A stretch of 21,635 bases of DNA from JBEKHI01 sp050012355 (GCA_050012355.1 JBEKHI010000234.1:1-21635); one strand, 5' to 3'; shown: positions 6,913 through 14,417, counted from the stretch's first letter. Notes: generated by a model not told the origin, from the letters alone. Translations and numbers: made by a program.

Positions 6913-7954
6913 CCACGCGCGGCACGCGATGGGCCCGGTGTGGGAGGCGAACCACGTCTGGCTGATCTTCGTGCTGGTGGTGTGCTGGACGGCCTACCCG
7001 GTGGCGTTCGGCTCGATCACCTCGACGCTGGCCGCGCCGCTGCTGATCGCCGCGATCGGCATCATCTTCCGCGGCTCCGCCTACGCGCTGCGCGGCCTCG
7101 CCACCGGCAAGTCCGGCAGCGCCGAGTTGCTGTTCGCGCTGTCCTCGATCCTGACCCCGTTCGCGCTCGGCACCGTCATCGGCGCCATCGCGCTCGGCCG
7201 GGTCCCGGTGGGCAACGCCAAGGGTGATCCCATCGGCTCCTGGCTGTCCGCTGGCCCGGTGCTGATCGGGGTGCTCGCGGTCGCGTTCTCCGGGTACCTA
7301 GCGGCGGTTTACCTCGCCGCCGACGCGGTCCGCCTCGGCGAACAGACCCTTGCCAAAGACTTCCGTGACCGCGCGCTGGTCAGCGGGGTGGTGGCCGGCG
7401 GCCTCGCGATCGCGGGCCTGATCGAGCTCCGGTCGCTGCCACTGACCCACGGGCTCGCCCTCGCGATGGTGATCGTGAGCGGCTGCGGGGGACTGGCGAC
7501 CGTCGTTTTGGTATGGATATGGCGGTTTGAAGCGGCGCGGCTGACCGCGGCGGTGGCGGTCGCGGCGGTGGTCATCGGCTGGGCGGCCGCGCAGGCGCCC
7601 AGGTTCCTGCCCGGTATGACCGTGACCCAGGCGGCGGCCGGCAGGTCGACGCTGATCGCGCTGCTGATCGCGGTGGCGGTCGGGCTGATCGTCCTGATCC
7701 CGTCGCTGATCCTGCTGTACACCCTGTTCCTGCGGGGCAAGCTGGCCGAGCCGGACACCGCGGAGCTGCCGGCCGAGGATCCAGTCAGCGAGCCCGTGAA
7801 GCACCGCAGCACCAAGACAGGGGGGCTAGCCGTCGCGACTCTGGTGGCGGGCGCCGTGCTGGTGGTGTTCGCCGGATCGGTCTGGCTGCAGGTCCTCGGA
7901 GTGGCCTGCCTGGTGGTATGCGCCGTATCCGCGTTCGGGGTAGCGGTGGAGTAA
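6776..7954 (+). CDS. cydB: Cytochrome bd oxidase subunit II
   Basis: CydB is the structural partner of CydA in the membrane. The 392-residue protein starts MLAYIPAGLILAGMAAYTVL with the conserved AGADFGAGLW, followed by GPVWEANHVWLIF, the family signature, and further helices (FRGSAYALRG, LTPFALGTVIGA, LAVAFSGYLAAVYLA). The C-terminal quarter has a hydrophilic linker (EPDTAELPAEDPVSEPVKH) and two final hydrophobic segments, somewhat longer than the minimal family. The ATG at 6776 matches the family start; the upstream cydA frame runs across it. No cydC or cydD (heme/thiol transporter needed for bd assembly) follows; the next 460 bases are non-coding, so these must be elsewhere. Confidence 0.95.
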   Translation: MLAYIPAGLILAGMAAYTVLAGADFGAGLWTLLARPGRAPAEETRDHARHAMGPVWEANHVWLIFVLVVCWTAYPVAFGSITSTLAAPLLIAAIGIIFRGSAYALRGLATGKSGSAELLFALSSILTPFALGTVIGAIALGRVPVGNAKGDPIGSWLSAGPVLIGVLAVAFSGYLAAVYLAADAVRLGEQTLAKDFRDRALVSGVVAGGLAIAGLIELRSLPLTHGLALAMVIVSGCGGLATVVLVWIWRFEAARLTAAVAVAAVVIGWAAAQAPRFLPGMTVTQAAAGRSTLIALLIAVAVGLIVLIPSLILLYTLFLRGKLAEPDTAELPAEDPVSEPVKHRSTKTGGLAVATLVAGAVLVVFAGSVWLQVLGVACLVVCAVSAFGVAVE

Positions 7955-7985
7955 TCGACCATAGGTTCGACAGATTGCTGGTTGG

Positions 7986-8023
7986 TGCTGCACTATCAGC
8001 ACAAGAGTCTGGGTAGTGCAGCA
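7986..8023. repeat. Stem-loop repeat, copy A
   Basis: TGCTGCACTA (7986-7995) and TAGTGCAGCA (8014-8023) form a perfect 10-bp stem around an 18-base loop, TCAGCACAAGAGTCTGGG. The loop resembles the CAGCAAAGAGCCTG core of the other copies, although the stem sequence is different. This is the most divergent member. Confidence 0.6.
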
Positions 8024-8066
8024 TTACTCAGGTTCTGAGCCGGAAAGTCCTCCTCCTCGGCTGGGC

Positions 8067-8152
8067 GCGCGGCAGCGGACCGTTCCTGGGGGGTGCGACG
8101 CTGACCAGCAAAGAGCCTGAGCAGAGCCGCACCGCCCAGGAACGGCACACCC
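8067..8152. repeat. Dispersed stem-loop repeat, copy B (86 bp)
   Basis: This 86-bp block matches 20522-20607 at 77 of 86 positions without gaps. It contains an 18-bp stem, CCGTTCCTGGGGGGTGCG (8080-8097) against CGCACCGCCCAGGAACGG (8128-8145), with a single mismatch, around a 30-base loop carrying ACCAGCAAAGAG (8104-8115). Long stem, conserved loop and intergenic position suggest a REP-like or small MITE-like element, or a structured RNA. No function is known to me. Confidence 0.8.
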
Positions 8153-8289
8153 GGGCCGGCGGCTTGACCGCGCCCATGAACACCACCAGTACCACCAGCA
8201 GCACCCGACCTGAGGCCGCCGGGCGCGGCAGCCGGCCCCAGCCGCCTACGGCCCGCAGCCACCCGACTTTCACGCCACCGCGACCACCA

Positions 8290-8325
8290 ACCAGCAAAGA
8301 GCCTGGTCAATGCCGCACCAACCAG
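8290..8325. repeat. Stem-loop repeat, half copy C
   Basis: ACCAGCAAAGAG (8290-8301), then CCTG, CA and GCCGCACC, follow the same order as in copy B, but the right arm reads GCACCAACCAG instead of GCACCGCCCAG. No matching left arm lies just upstream; the exact complement, CTGGTTGGTGC, is at 7978-7988, beside copy A. It is therefore either a truncated copy or the far end of a larger inverted-repeat element. Confidence 0.65.
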
Positions 8326-8416
8326 AATCGGCGCGGGTGGGAATACCGGCGCCCGGCGTCCGGTTATGACAGAGCGAAACAACATGACACGTCATCTAAT
8401 TGCCGGGAGCAGCCAC

Positions 8417-9433
8417 ATGCAGTTCGGTATTTTCACGGTCGGGGATGTTACCGAGGACCCCACGACGGGCCGGACGCCGACCGAGCATGAGCGCATCAAG
8501 GCCATGATCGCCATCGCCGAGAAGGCCGAAGAGGTCGGCCTGGATGTCTTCGCGACCGGTGAGCACCACAACCCGCCGTTTGTGCCGTCCTCGCCGACCA
8601 CCATGCTCGGCTACATCATCACCACGAACGACCCGGTGAAGATCGCCGAGGACTTCGCGATGCTGCAGCACATCTCGGACGGCCGGGTCGACCTGATGCT
8701 CGGCCGCGGCAACACCGCGCCGGTGTACCCCTGGTTCGGCAAGGACATCCGCGACGGCATCGACCTGGCCATCGAGAACTACGACCTGCTCCACCGGCTA
8801 TGGCGGGAGGAGTCAGTCGACTGGGAAGGCAAGTTCCGCACGCCGCTGCAGGGCTTCACCTCGACGCCTCGCCCGCTGGACAATAACCCGCCGTTCGTCT
8901 GGCACGGCTCGATCCGGTCTCCGCAGATCGCTGAGCAGGCCGCGTACTACGGCGACGGCTTCTTCGCCAACCACATCTTCTGGCCCACCGAGCACTTCCA
9001 GCGGCTGATCGCCTTCTACCGGCAGCGTTTCGAGCACTACGGGCACGGCACCGCCGACCAGGCGATCGTCGGCCTCGGCGGCCAGGTGTTCATGCGGAAG
9101 AACTCCCAGGACGCGGTCACCGAGTTCCGCCCGTACTTCGACAACGCACCGGTCTACGGGCACGGGCCGAGCCTGGAGGAGTACATGTCGACGACGCCGC
9201 TGAGTGTGGGCAGCCCGCAGCAGGTGATCGACAAGACACTGACCTTCCGCGAGCACTTCGGCGACTACCAGCGCCAGTTGTTCCTGATGGACCACTCGGG
9301 CCTGCCGCTGGAGACCGTGCTCGAGCAGATCGACATGCTGGGCGAGATCGTCCCCGTGCTGCGCCGCGAGATGGACGCCAACCGTCCCGAGCACGTCCCC
9401 GACGGTCCGCGGCACACGGCGGTGGCAGCATGA
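8417..9433 (+). CDS. FMN-dependent luciferase-like monooxygenase, CE1758 family, with an apparent internal deletion
   Basis: The protein has 338 residues and begins MQFGIFTVGDVTEDPTTGRT, as in the CE1758-type luciferase-like monooxygenases that use FMNH2 from a partner reductase. Further family blocks are FATGEHHNPPFVPSSPTTML, HISDGRVDLMLGRGNT, YPWFGKDIRDGI and PPFVWHGSIRSP. ATG 8417 was chosen because GGGAG lies 7 bases upstream and the family starts there; ATGs at 8366 and 8384 add residues without family match. Between MLGYI (to residue 67) and ITTNDPVKIAED the usual segment of about 15 residues (AARTxxLxLSTxTTL-like, barrel strand 3) is absent, in frame. The enzyme may be inactive or altered. 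Its stop overlaps the reductase start by 4 bp (ATGA). The substrate is unknown. Confidence 0.88.
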   Translation: MQFGIFTVGDVTEDPTTGRTPTEHERIKAMIAIAEKAEEVGLDVFATGEHHNPPFVPSSPTTMLGYIITTNDPVKIAEDFAMLQHISDGRVDLMLGRGNTAPVYPWFGKDIRDGIDLAIENYDLLHRLWREESVDWEGKFRTPLQGFTSTPRPLDNNPPFVWHGSIRSPQIAEQAAYYGDGFFANHIFWPTEHFQRLIAFYRQRFEHYGHGTADQAIVGLGGQVFMRKNSQDAVTEFRPYFDNAPVYGHGPSLEEYMSTTPLSVGSPQQVIDKTLTFREHFGDYQRQLFLMDHSGLPLETVLEQIDMLGEIVPVLRREMDANRPEHVPDGPRHTAVAA

Positions 9434-9981
9434 TCACCGCCGTCAGCGCGGGGCTAGGCTCCCCGTCCGCCTCGACCCTGCTCGCCACCCGCCTAGCCCA
9501 GGCAACGGGGGACACAGCAAGCATCATCGAGCTCCGCGACCACGCGACAGACATCACGAACGCCCTGCTCACCGGGGTCCCGTCCGCGTCACTAAACAAA
9601 GTCATCGAGCAGGTGACGTCGGCCGACGGGCTGATCGCCGTGACCCCGGTATTCAACGCGTCCTACAGCGGGCTGTTCAAGATGTTTTTCGACATCCTGG
9701 ATCCGGACTCGCTGACCGGCAAGCCGGTGCTGGTCGGCGCGGCGGGCAACTCGCCGCGGCACTCGCTGGTGATCGAGCACGGGCTAAAGCCTATGTTCGG
9801 CTACCTGCGGGCGCTGCTGGTCCCGACCGGCGTCTACGCGAGCGGCAATGACCCCGAGCTGGCCAGCCGGATCGACCGGGCCGGAAAAGAACTAAAGGCG
9901 CTCGTCGACGGCCGTCCGGTAGCGCAACCAAAAGACCCCTACGCCAGCTTTACCCCCATCGGGGAGCTGATCAGCCGGTAG
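9430..9981 (+). CDS. NAD(P)H-dependent FMN reductase, CE1759 family
   Basis: The 183-residue flavodoxin-fold protein has the phosphate-binding loop near the N-terminus (SAGLGSPSASTLLATRLAQA), then DGLIAVTPVFNASYSGLFKM and FDILDPDSLTGKPVLVGAAG. These are hallmarks of the FMN reductases found next to CE1758-type luciferase-like monooxygenases. It should reduce FMN with NAD(P)H and supply FMNH2 to the monooxygenase encoded immediately upstream. ATG 9430 overlaps the upstream stop by 4 bp, so translation is coupled and the two genes form one unit. The 3' end overlaps the convergent 9971-10342 gene by 11 bp. The reductase itself looks complete even though its partner seems to have lost a barrel strand. 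Confidence 0.9.
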   Translation: MITAVSAGLGSPSASTLLATRLAQATGDTASIIELRDHATDITNALLTGVPSASLNKVIEQVTSADGLIAVTPVFNASYSGLFKMFFDILDPDSLTGKPVLVGAAGNSPRHSLVIEHGLKPMFGYLRALLVPTGVYASGNDPELASRIDRAGKELKALVDGRPVAQPKDPYASFTPIGELISR

Positions 9982-10342
9982 TCCGGCCGATGATCCGGCA
10001 CGGCACCGGGGTCTTCTCGTTGAGGTGATAGCTCGCGCAGACCCGGTGGTAGCCGTCCGCGATCCACAGCGGGGCGCCGTAGACCAGCAACACCGGGGAC
10101 AGCTTGGTGCCGGACCTGACCTTTTCGAGGTCGGTGGCGACCTCGGAGTCGTCCGGGGACAGCAAGGGCAGCCCGGCCGCCCGCAGAATGTCCTTGGCCG
10201 CGTAATTCTGGAGCGTTTGCTGCTTACGCAGGGACTTGGCCATTTTGGCGGCGACGTCCGGGCCGACCAGCAGCGATAGGTAGGAATTCGCCGCGGGAAA
10301 ATCCTGGTCCTCTGGCTCGTCTTTCCAGTGCTCGTTAGCCAT
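9971..10342 (-). CDS. Conserved hypothetical protein with a ParB/sulfiredoxin-like C-terminal half
   Basis: The protein has 123 residues. The N-terminal part (about 1-65) is helical and charged (GPDVAAKMAKSLRKQQTLQN, KDILRAAGL). The C-terminal half, KLSPVLLVYGAPLWIADGYH followed by RVCASYHLNEKTPVPCRII, resembles the ParB N-terminal/sulfiredoxin-like fold, where a (D/E)GxHR motif (here DGYHR) binds nucleotide. It lacks a helix-turn-helix or centromere-binding domain, so it is not a partition protein. Similar stand-alone proteins occur in actinobacteria and other bacteria; function unknown. The start is ATG 10342, with GGGAG about 11 bases upstream. It is convergent with the FMN reductase gene and divergent from the VOC gene. 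Confidence 0.75.
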   Translation of the reverse strand: MANEHWKDEPEDQDFPAANSYLSLLVGPDVAAKMAKSLRKQQTLQNYAAKDILRAAGLPLLSPDDSEVATDLEKVRSGTKLSPVLLVYGAPLWIADGYHRVCASYHLNEKTPVPCRIIGRTTG

Positions 10343-10389
10343 GGATTGTCACGCTCCCTAATTAGGCCGGTAACCGCTACGGTATCGCT

Positions 10390-10755
10390 ATGGCCGATAA
10401 CCCGGCGTTCCGTGCCAACGGTGTCACGTACCTCCGCATACCCGCGCCCGATCCGCGGCCGACCGCGGTCTTCTACCACGTGGTCTTTGACTGGACGGTG
10501 GACACCAGCCGCGCGGACCCCTCATTCTCCGACAGCACCGGCCACGTGATCGGCCATTTCGTGTCTGATCTGCTGGTGGTCGGCGAGGCCGGCGTCGTGC
10601 CCTACATCTACGTGGACAGCGTCCGCGACACCCTGGCGAAGGTAACCAAGAACGGCGGAGAGATAGCCCGCCAGCCCTACCCCGAAGGCGACCTGATCGT
10701 CGCTACCTTCCGCGACCCGGCGGGCAACGTAATCGGCCTCTGGCAGCACGCCTGA
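10390..10755 (+). CDS. VOC (glyoxalase/bleomycin-resistance fold) family protein
   Basis: This 121-residue single-subunit VOC protein shows the start ANGVTYLRIPAPDPRPTAVF, FYHVVFDWTV, GVVPYIYVDSVRDTLAKVTK, NGGEIARQPYPEGDLIVATF and the closing RDPAGNVIGLWQH, the usual last strand of the fold. VOC proteins bind divalent metals and act as lyases, dioxygenases or drug-binding proteins. Metal ligands in this subgroup are not obvious, so no reaction is assigned. There is no good Shine-Dalgarno; TACGGT at 10378-10383 could be a -10 box for a leaderless transcript starting at ATG 10390. The gene is 17 bases from the convergent Lrp-type gene. Confidence 0.85.
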   Translation: MADNPAFRANGVTYLRIPAPDPRPTAVFYHVVFDWTVDTSRADPSFSDSTGHVIGHFVSDLLVVGEAGVVPYIYVDSVRDTLAKVTKNGGEIARQPYPEGDLIVATFRDPAGNVIGLWQHA

Positions 10756-10772
10756 CAAAGGGCAGCGATGAG

Positions 10773-11285
10773 TCATCGATGCCCCTGCCCGTGCCTGAAC
10801 GCGGGGGCGCGGGGGGCGTCGGGGGGCGAGCCGGAGGCCAGCAGGGGGAGGTCGCGGCGGGCGATTACCTCTGACAGCGCGATCGCGCTGGTGGACCGGG
10901 CGACAGCGGGGGATGAGTCGATCCGCAGCAGCGTGATCTGCAGGTCCGCGTGCGAGGTGGCCGCGACCTTGCACAGCAGGTCACCGGTGCCGGTGATCGC
11001 GTAGGCCTCGAGCACGCCGGGAATCGCGCGCAGGTCGGCGGTGACCCGCTCGAGCGCGCCCTGCGCGATCTCCAGCGTGACGAACGCCTGCACCCCGTAC
11101 CCGGCCGACGCCAGGTCGATGTCGGGCCCGTAGCCGGTGATCACCCCGGCCCGCTCCAGCCGGTCAAGCCGCGCCTGCACGGTCGCCCGCGCGACGCCGG
11201 TCAGCCTGGACAGCTGCAGTGCACCAGCCCGCGGATTGTCCCGCAGTCTTGTCAGCAACGCCAGGTCGAGCGAGTCAATCTGCAT
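10773..11285 (-). CDS. Lrp/AsnC-family transcriptional regulator, probably of hppD
   Basis: The protein has 170 residues. The N-terminal helix-turn-helix (about 4-60) has the typical opening IDSLDLALLTRLRDNPRAGA and RATVQARLDRLERAGVITGY. The C-terminal RAM-type ligand and oligomerisation domain (about 65-145) includes VQAFVTLEIAQGALERVTAD, YAITGTGDLLCKV and LLRIDSSPAVARS. The last 20 residues are a Pro/Ala-rich extension. ATG 11285 places MQIDSLD at the start; a TTG at 11303 would add six residues. It is divergent from hppD with 95 bases between the starts, which suggests it regulates hppD and itself in response to tyrosine or a catabolite. Regulators of this type adjacent to hppD are known in actinomycetes; the ligand here is inferred. 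Confidence 0.9.
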   Translation of the reverse strand: MQIDSLDLALLTRLRDNPRAGALQLSRLTGVARATVQARLDRLERAGVITGYGPDIDLASAGYGVQAFVTLEIAQGALERVTADLRAIPGVLEAYAITGTGDLLCKVAATSHADLQITLLRIDSSPAVARSTSAIALSEVIARRDLPLLASGSPPDAPRAPAFRHGQGHR

Positions 11286-11380
11286 AGCATCAGACCATAT
11301 CAACTGCGCAATCTGATCAACTAGACCACCTCACGGGGTACTACTTGCATAGTTCCATAACGACGGGTTCCAATGCCACT
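11286..11380. promoter_or_regulatory. Divergent Lrp-hppD control region
   Basis: The 95-base gap between the two start codons is AT-richer than its surroundings. It contains ATCAACT twice (11299-11305 and 11316-11322, 17 bases apart), overlapping the palindromes TGCGCA and TGATCA. This spacing is compatible with multimeric Lrp/AsnC binding on one face of the helix, but no consensus match is claimed. hppD has only a weak ribosome site. Confidence 0.4.
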
Positions 11381-12523
11381 ATGAGCGAAGTGATCGAGCG
11401 TGACCTTGTCGGACTGGTGGACTACGACCCCTCGGCGGACCCGTTCCCGGTGACCGGGTGGGACGCCGTGGTCTGGGCGTGTGGCAACGCGACCGTGACG
11501 GCCGCCTGGTACCAGGCCATCCTGGGCATGACCCTGACCGCCTACACCGGCCCGGAAACCGGCAACCGCGATCATGTCGGATATGTGCTTACATCCGGGA
11601 ACCTTCGTTTTGTCATAAAGGGAGCGGTGTCGCCCGACTCGGTGATAGCCGATCACCAGCGCCGGCACGGTGACGGCGTCCTTGATGTGGCGCTCGAGGT
11701 GCCAGACGTGGACCGTTGCGTCGCCCACGCCAGGGAGACCGGCGCGAAGGTGCTCGAGGACCCGCACGATGTGTCCGATTCCCGCGGCACGGTGCGGATA
11801 GCGGCGATTGCCGCCTACGGCGACACCCGGCACACCCTGGTCGACCGGTCCCGGTACCACGGTGTCTACCTGCCCGGCTATGTGGCCCGGACCGGGCCGC
11901 ACGCCGAGCCCGCCTTCGTCGCGCTCGACCACGTGGTCGGCAACGTCGAACTCGGCCGGATGGACGAGTGGGTCGATTTCTACAACCGGGTCATGGGCTT
12001 CACCAACATGGCCGAATTCGTCGGTGACGACATCGCGACCAAGTACTCCGCGCTGATGAGCAAGGTGGTCGCCAGCGGCAACCACCGGGTCAAGTTCCCG
12101 CTGAACGAGCCCGCCCCGGGCGAGCGCAAGTCGCAGATCGACGAGTTCCTCGAGTTCTACCGCGGCCCCGGCGTGCAGCACCTCGCGCTGGCGACACCGG
12201 ACATCCTGGCCACCGTGGACACGCTGCGCGCGCGGGGCGTGCAGTTCCTCGACACGCCGGACAGCTACTACACCGATCCAAGGCTCCGGGAACGCATCGG
12301 GCAGGTCCGGGTCCCGGTCGAGGAGTTGCGGTCCCGCGGCATCCTGGTGGACCGGGACGAGGATGGCTACCTGTTGCAGATCTTCAGCCGGCCCATCGGC
12401 GACCGGCCCACCGTGTTCTTCGAGTTCATCGAGCGGCATGGTTCGCTGGGCTTCGGCAAGGGGAACTTCCAGGCGCTGTTCGAGGCGATCGAGCGCGAGC
12501 AGGAGCGCCGCGGGAACCTATAA
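11381..12523 (+). CDS. hppD: 4-hydroxyphenylpyruvate dioxygenase
   Basis: The enzyme converts 4-hydroxyphenylpyruvate to homogentisate, the second step of tyrosine breakdown, using Fe(II) and O2. At 380 residues the length is normal. It has two VOC domains: N-terminal about 20-165 and catalytic about 175-360. The iron ligands are visible as His184 (ALDHVVGNVE), His267 (GVQHLALAT) and Glu348 (TVFFEFIERHG), with the conserved C-terminal GFGKGNFQALFEAIE that closes the active site. ATG 11381 gives the family start MSEVIERDLVGLVDYDP; a TTG at 11345 would add 12 residues. Homogentisate dioxygenase and the rest of the pathway are not in the window. The 3' end overlaps the convergent phosphatase gene by 6 bp. 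Confidence 0.96.
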   Translation: MSEVIERDLVGLVDYDPSADPFPVTGWDAVVWACGNATVTAAWYQAILGMTLTAYTGPETGNRDHVGYVLTSGNLRFVIKGAVSPDSVIADHQRRHGDGVLDVALEVPDVDRCVAHARETGAKVLEDPHDVSDSRGTVRIAAIAAYGDTRHTLVDRSRYHGVYLPGYVARTGPHAEPAFVALDHVVGNVELGRMDEWVDFYNRVMGFTNMAEFVGDDIATKYSALMSKVVASGNHRVKFPLNEPAPGERKSQIDEFLEFYRGPGVQHLALATPDILATVDTLRARGVQFLDTPDSYYTDPRLRERIGQVRVPVEELRSRGILVDRDEDGYLLQIFSRPIGDRPTVFFEFIERHGSLGFGKGNFQALFEAIEREQERRGNL

Positions 12524-13231
12524 AACCGGACTGACCAGCATCAGCAGAACGTCGTCGCGCATCGGCCGGTCCACCGCATGCGTGCGCAACCGGGCCAGCA
12601 GCCCGTCCAGCAGCGCGTCGCCGTCGCCACCCGAGGCTCGGTGGGCGGCGGCCGCGCTGGACGCCAGCGGGAAGAAGTCGCGGGCGTCATCGCGGGCCTC
12701 GCTGACTCCGTCGGTGTACAGCAGCAGCCGGTCCGCGCCGGTGAACCGGAAGGTACCCGGCGAGCACCACCCGTCGGCCATGTCCAGCAGTCCGAGCGGG
12801 GGAGCCGGCTCGTAGGTGTCCACGAAGGTCGCGGTGCCCGCGGTCAGCAGCAATGGCGGCGGGTGGCCGCAGCAGACGAACTCGGCCCAGGACTGGCTGT
12901 CGAAGTTCGCCATCAGCGCGGTGACGAAACGTTCGGGATGCTCGGACTTCGTGACCAGGCCGTGCAGCCGGACCGCGGCCCCGGCGAGCGTCGGCTCGGT
13001 CCGGGCGATGGCCCGCCAACCGGCCAGGATCTCGGCGCCGGTCTGGCTGGCCGGTATCCCGGTCCCCATCACATCCCCGATCAGCACCCGCAGGCCAAAC
13101 TTGGTCTGGATCACGTCGTAGATGTCGCCGCCGCGGACCTGAGCGGGGAGTTCCCGTACGAGTACGCTCCACCCCCCGGTGCAGGTCGCGCCGACCGGGT
13201 CGAACTGGTGTGACCGCTCCCGCTCAGTCAT
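12518..13231 (-). CDS. SpoIIE/RsbU-type PP2C serine phosphatase, stand-alone catalytic domain
   Basis: The protein has 236 residues from ATG 13231 (a TTG at 13261 would add ten). The PPM/PP2C metal-binding pattern is visible: RGGDIYDV (Asp36), LIGDVMGTGIPAS (Asp53), LLLYTDGVSEARD and MRDDVLLMLV near the C-terminus, with the core FVCCGHPPPLLL between them. Such enzymes dephosphorylate anti-anti-sigma factors in partner-switching control of alternative sigma factors. Unlike most actinobacterial RsbU/SpoIIE proteins it has no PAS, GAF, HAMP or response-regulator sensor domain, so its input is unclear. The conserved serine of the usual GDVSGKG motif region is replaced (GDVMGTG). No anti-sigma kinase gene is adjacent. 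Confidence 0.88.
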   Translation of the reverse strand: MTERERSHQFDPVGATCTGGWSVLVRELPAQVRGGDIYDVIQTKFGLRVLIGDVMGTGIPASQTGAEILAGWRAIARTEPTLAGAAVRLHGLVTKSEHPERFVTALMANFDSQSWAEFVCCGHPPPLLLTAGTATFVDTYEPAPPLGLLDMADGWCSPGTFRFTGADRLLLYTDGVSEARDDARDFFPLASSAAAAHRASGGDGDALLDGLLARLRTHAVDRPMRDDVLLMLVSPVL

Positions 13232-13292
13232 CTCACCGCGAGTGTAGTCATTCGGTAGCAACTTGTTGCCGGTTACTCACCGGTTGGGTTAC

Positions 13293-14390
13293 CTATTTTC
13301 GCTGTGTCCGCCACAGTCTGTAACGGGCATGCATGACGCTTTCCTCGCCGAGCCGTAGCAGCATGGCCGAGCCGTAGGCGCGGATGGTCTCCGGTACCCG
13401 GTACACGGTGTCACCGCGGCCGGTGGTCTCGGTCAGCAGCACCGAACGCCGGGCGAGACCGAGTAGCGCGTCCGCGATCGCCAGCGGATCCAGGTACTCG
13501 TCGCCGCAGACCTGGCGAGCGTCGTTATGGTCAAATGGTTCGGAAAAAACCGACAGCCGGGCCCACAGCAGCCGCTCAGCGGGGGTGCACAGCTGGTGGC
13601 TCCAGCCGATCGCGGCGCTCATCGTCTGATGCCGGCCGGGTGCCTCGACGCCGTCGTGCAGCAGGCCGAGCCCGTGGTTGAGGTCGTCGCGGAGCTCGGT
13701 CAGCGACAGTGAGTCGAGCTGCCGGACCGCGAGCTCGATCGCGAGCGGCAGCCGGTCCAGGCGGCGGCAGATCTCGGTCACCAGCTGGCGGTTCTCCGGG
13801 GTGACGCGGAAGTCGGCGGCGATCGGCCGGGCGCGCTTGCCGAACAGCACGACCGCGTGGCCCAGGGTCAGCGGGCGCAGTGAGTACACCTGTTCCGCTG
13901 GCAGCCGCAGCGGTTCCCGGCTGGTGGCCATGATCCGGACATCCGGGCAGTGCCGGAGGAGCGCGGCCGCCAGCTCGGCGCACCCCCTGATCAGGTGCTC
14001 GCAGGTGTCGAGCACCAGGAGCAGCTGGCGATCCCGGAGTCCGACCGCGAGCGCGTCCAGCCGGTTGTGGCTGAGCTCGTCGGGTATGGCGAGTGCCTGC
14101 GCGACCGTGTGCGGTACGAGAGCATCGTCGCGCAGCTGACCGAGCGGCACGGGCCATACCCCGTCGCGGTAGCCCTCGGTCGCGTCGGCGGCCACGGCCA
14201 GGGCCACCGCGGTCTTGCCGACGCCCGGCAGCCCGGTGACGGTGACCAGCCGGGTATCGAGCGCCGACAGGGCTGCCTTGTCCCGGGCGCGGCCGGTCAG
14301 GTCGCCGGATTCCCCGGCGAGCCTGACCAGCTGCTCCGATTCACCCCTCAGCACGGCTTCCAGCATGCCCCGGATCAGGGTTTCCGGCAT
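13293..14390 (-). CDS. Orphan AfsR/LuxR-type NB-ARC ATPase
   Basis: The 365-residue STAND ATPase has a P-loop, TGLPGVGKTAVAL (near residue 50), Walker B LLLVLDTCEHL, the sensor MATSREPLRLP, EQVYSLRPL and LPLAIELAVRQL (GxP-like region), and a winged-helix part ending VYRVPETIRAYG. In the AfsR, SARP and MalT-like relatives this core is fused to a DNA-binding domain (BTAD or LuxR HTH) and TPR repeats; both are missing here, and the protein stops just after the winged helix. The gene is thus either a natural short form or the remainder of a larger regulator. The start is ATG 14390 or ATG 14366; neither has a strong ribosome site. The sequence reads cleanly with no internal frameshift. Confidence 0.82.
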   Translation of the reverse strand: MPETLIRGMLEAVLRGESEQLVRLAGESGDLTGRARDKAALSALDTRLVTVTGLPGVGKTAVALAVAADATEGYRDGVWPVPLGQLRDDALVPHTVAQALAIPDELSHNRLDALAVGLRDRQLLLVLDTCEHLIRGCAELAAALLRHCPDVRIMATSREPLRLPAEQVYSLRPLTLGHAVVLFGKRARPIAADFRVTPENRQLVTEICRRLDRLPLAIELAVRQLDSLSLTELRDDLNHGLGLLHDGVEAPGRHQTMSAAIGWSHQLCTPAERLLWARLSVFSEPFDHNDARQVCGDEYLDPLAIADALLGLARRSVLLTETTGRGDTVYRVPETIRAYGSAMLLRLGEESVMHARYRLWRTQRK

Positions 14391-14417
14391 CGGTCGAAAT
14401 ACGCATCCGGGGTACCT

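Larger units (their letters stand above)
7955..8416. other. Repeat-rich intergenic region between cydB and the monooxygenase gene
   Basis: No convincing gene was found in these 462 bases. Frames on the minus strand are open, but their apparent protein repeats only echo the DNA repeats. The region holds three stem-loop-type repeats (7986-8023, 8067-8152, 8290-8325). The outer arms CTGGTTGGTGC (7978-7988) and GCACCAACCAG (8315-8325) are exact inverted copies and could be the ends of a roughly 350-bp non-autonomous element. Near the gene, TCTAAT (8395-8400) is a possible -10 box and ATGAC-n2-GTCAT (8384-8395) a possible operator for the 8417 gene. Confidence 0.6.

Noticed and set aside
7996..8385. 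A minus-strand open frame with apparently repeated GAALxRLFAG-like peptides
   Set aside because: The peptide repeats are a by-product of the stem-loop DNA repeats; codon use is not gene-like and there is no ribosome site. The same peptide appears at the 20.5 kb repeat locus in an unrelated context.
7955..8416. CRISPR array
   Set aside because: Repeat units are unequal in length and spacing, lack regular spacers, and no cas genes are present.
11321..12439. Long minus-strand open frame opposite hppD
   Set aside because: It is a mirror of a well-supported gene; at high GC the antisense frame stays open. No domain or start signal.
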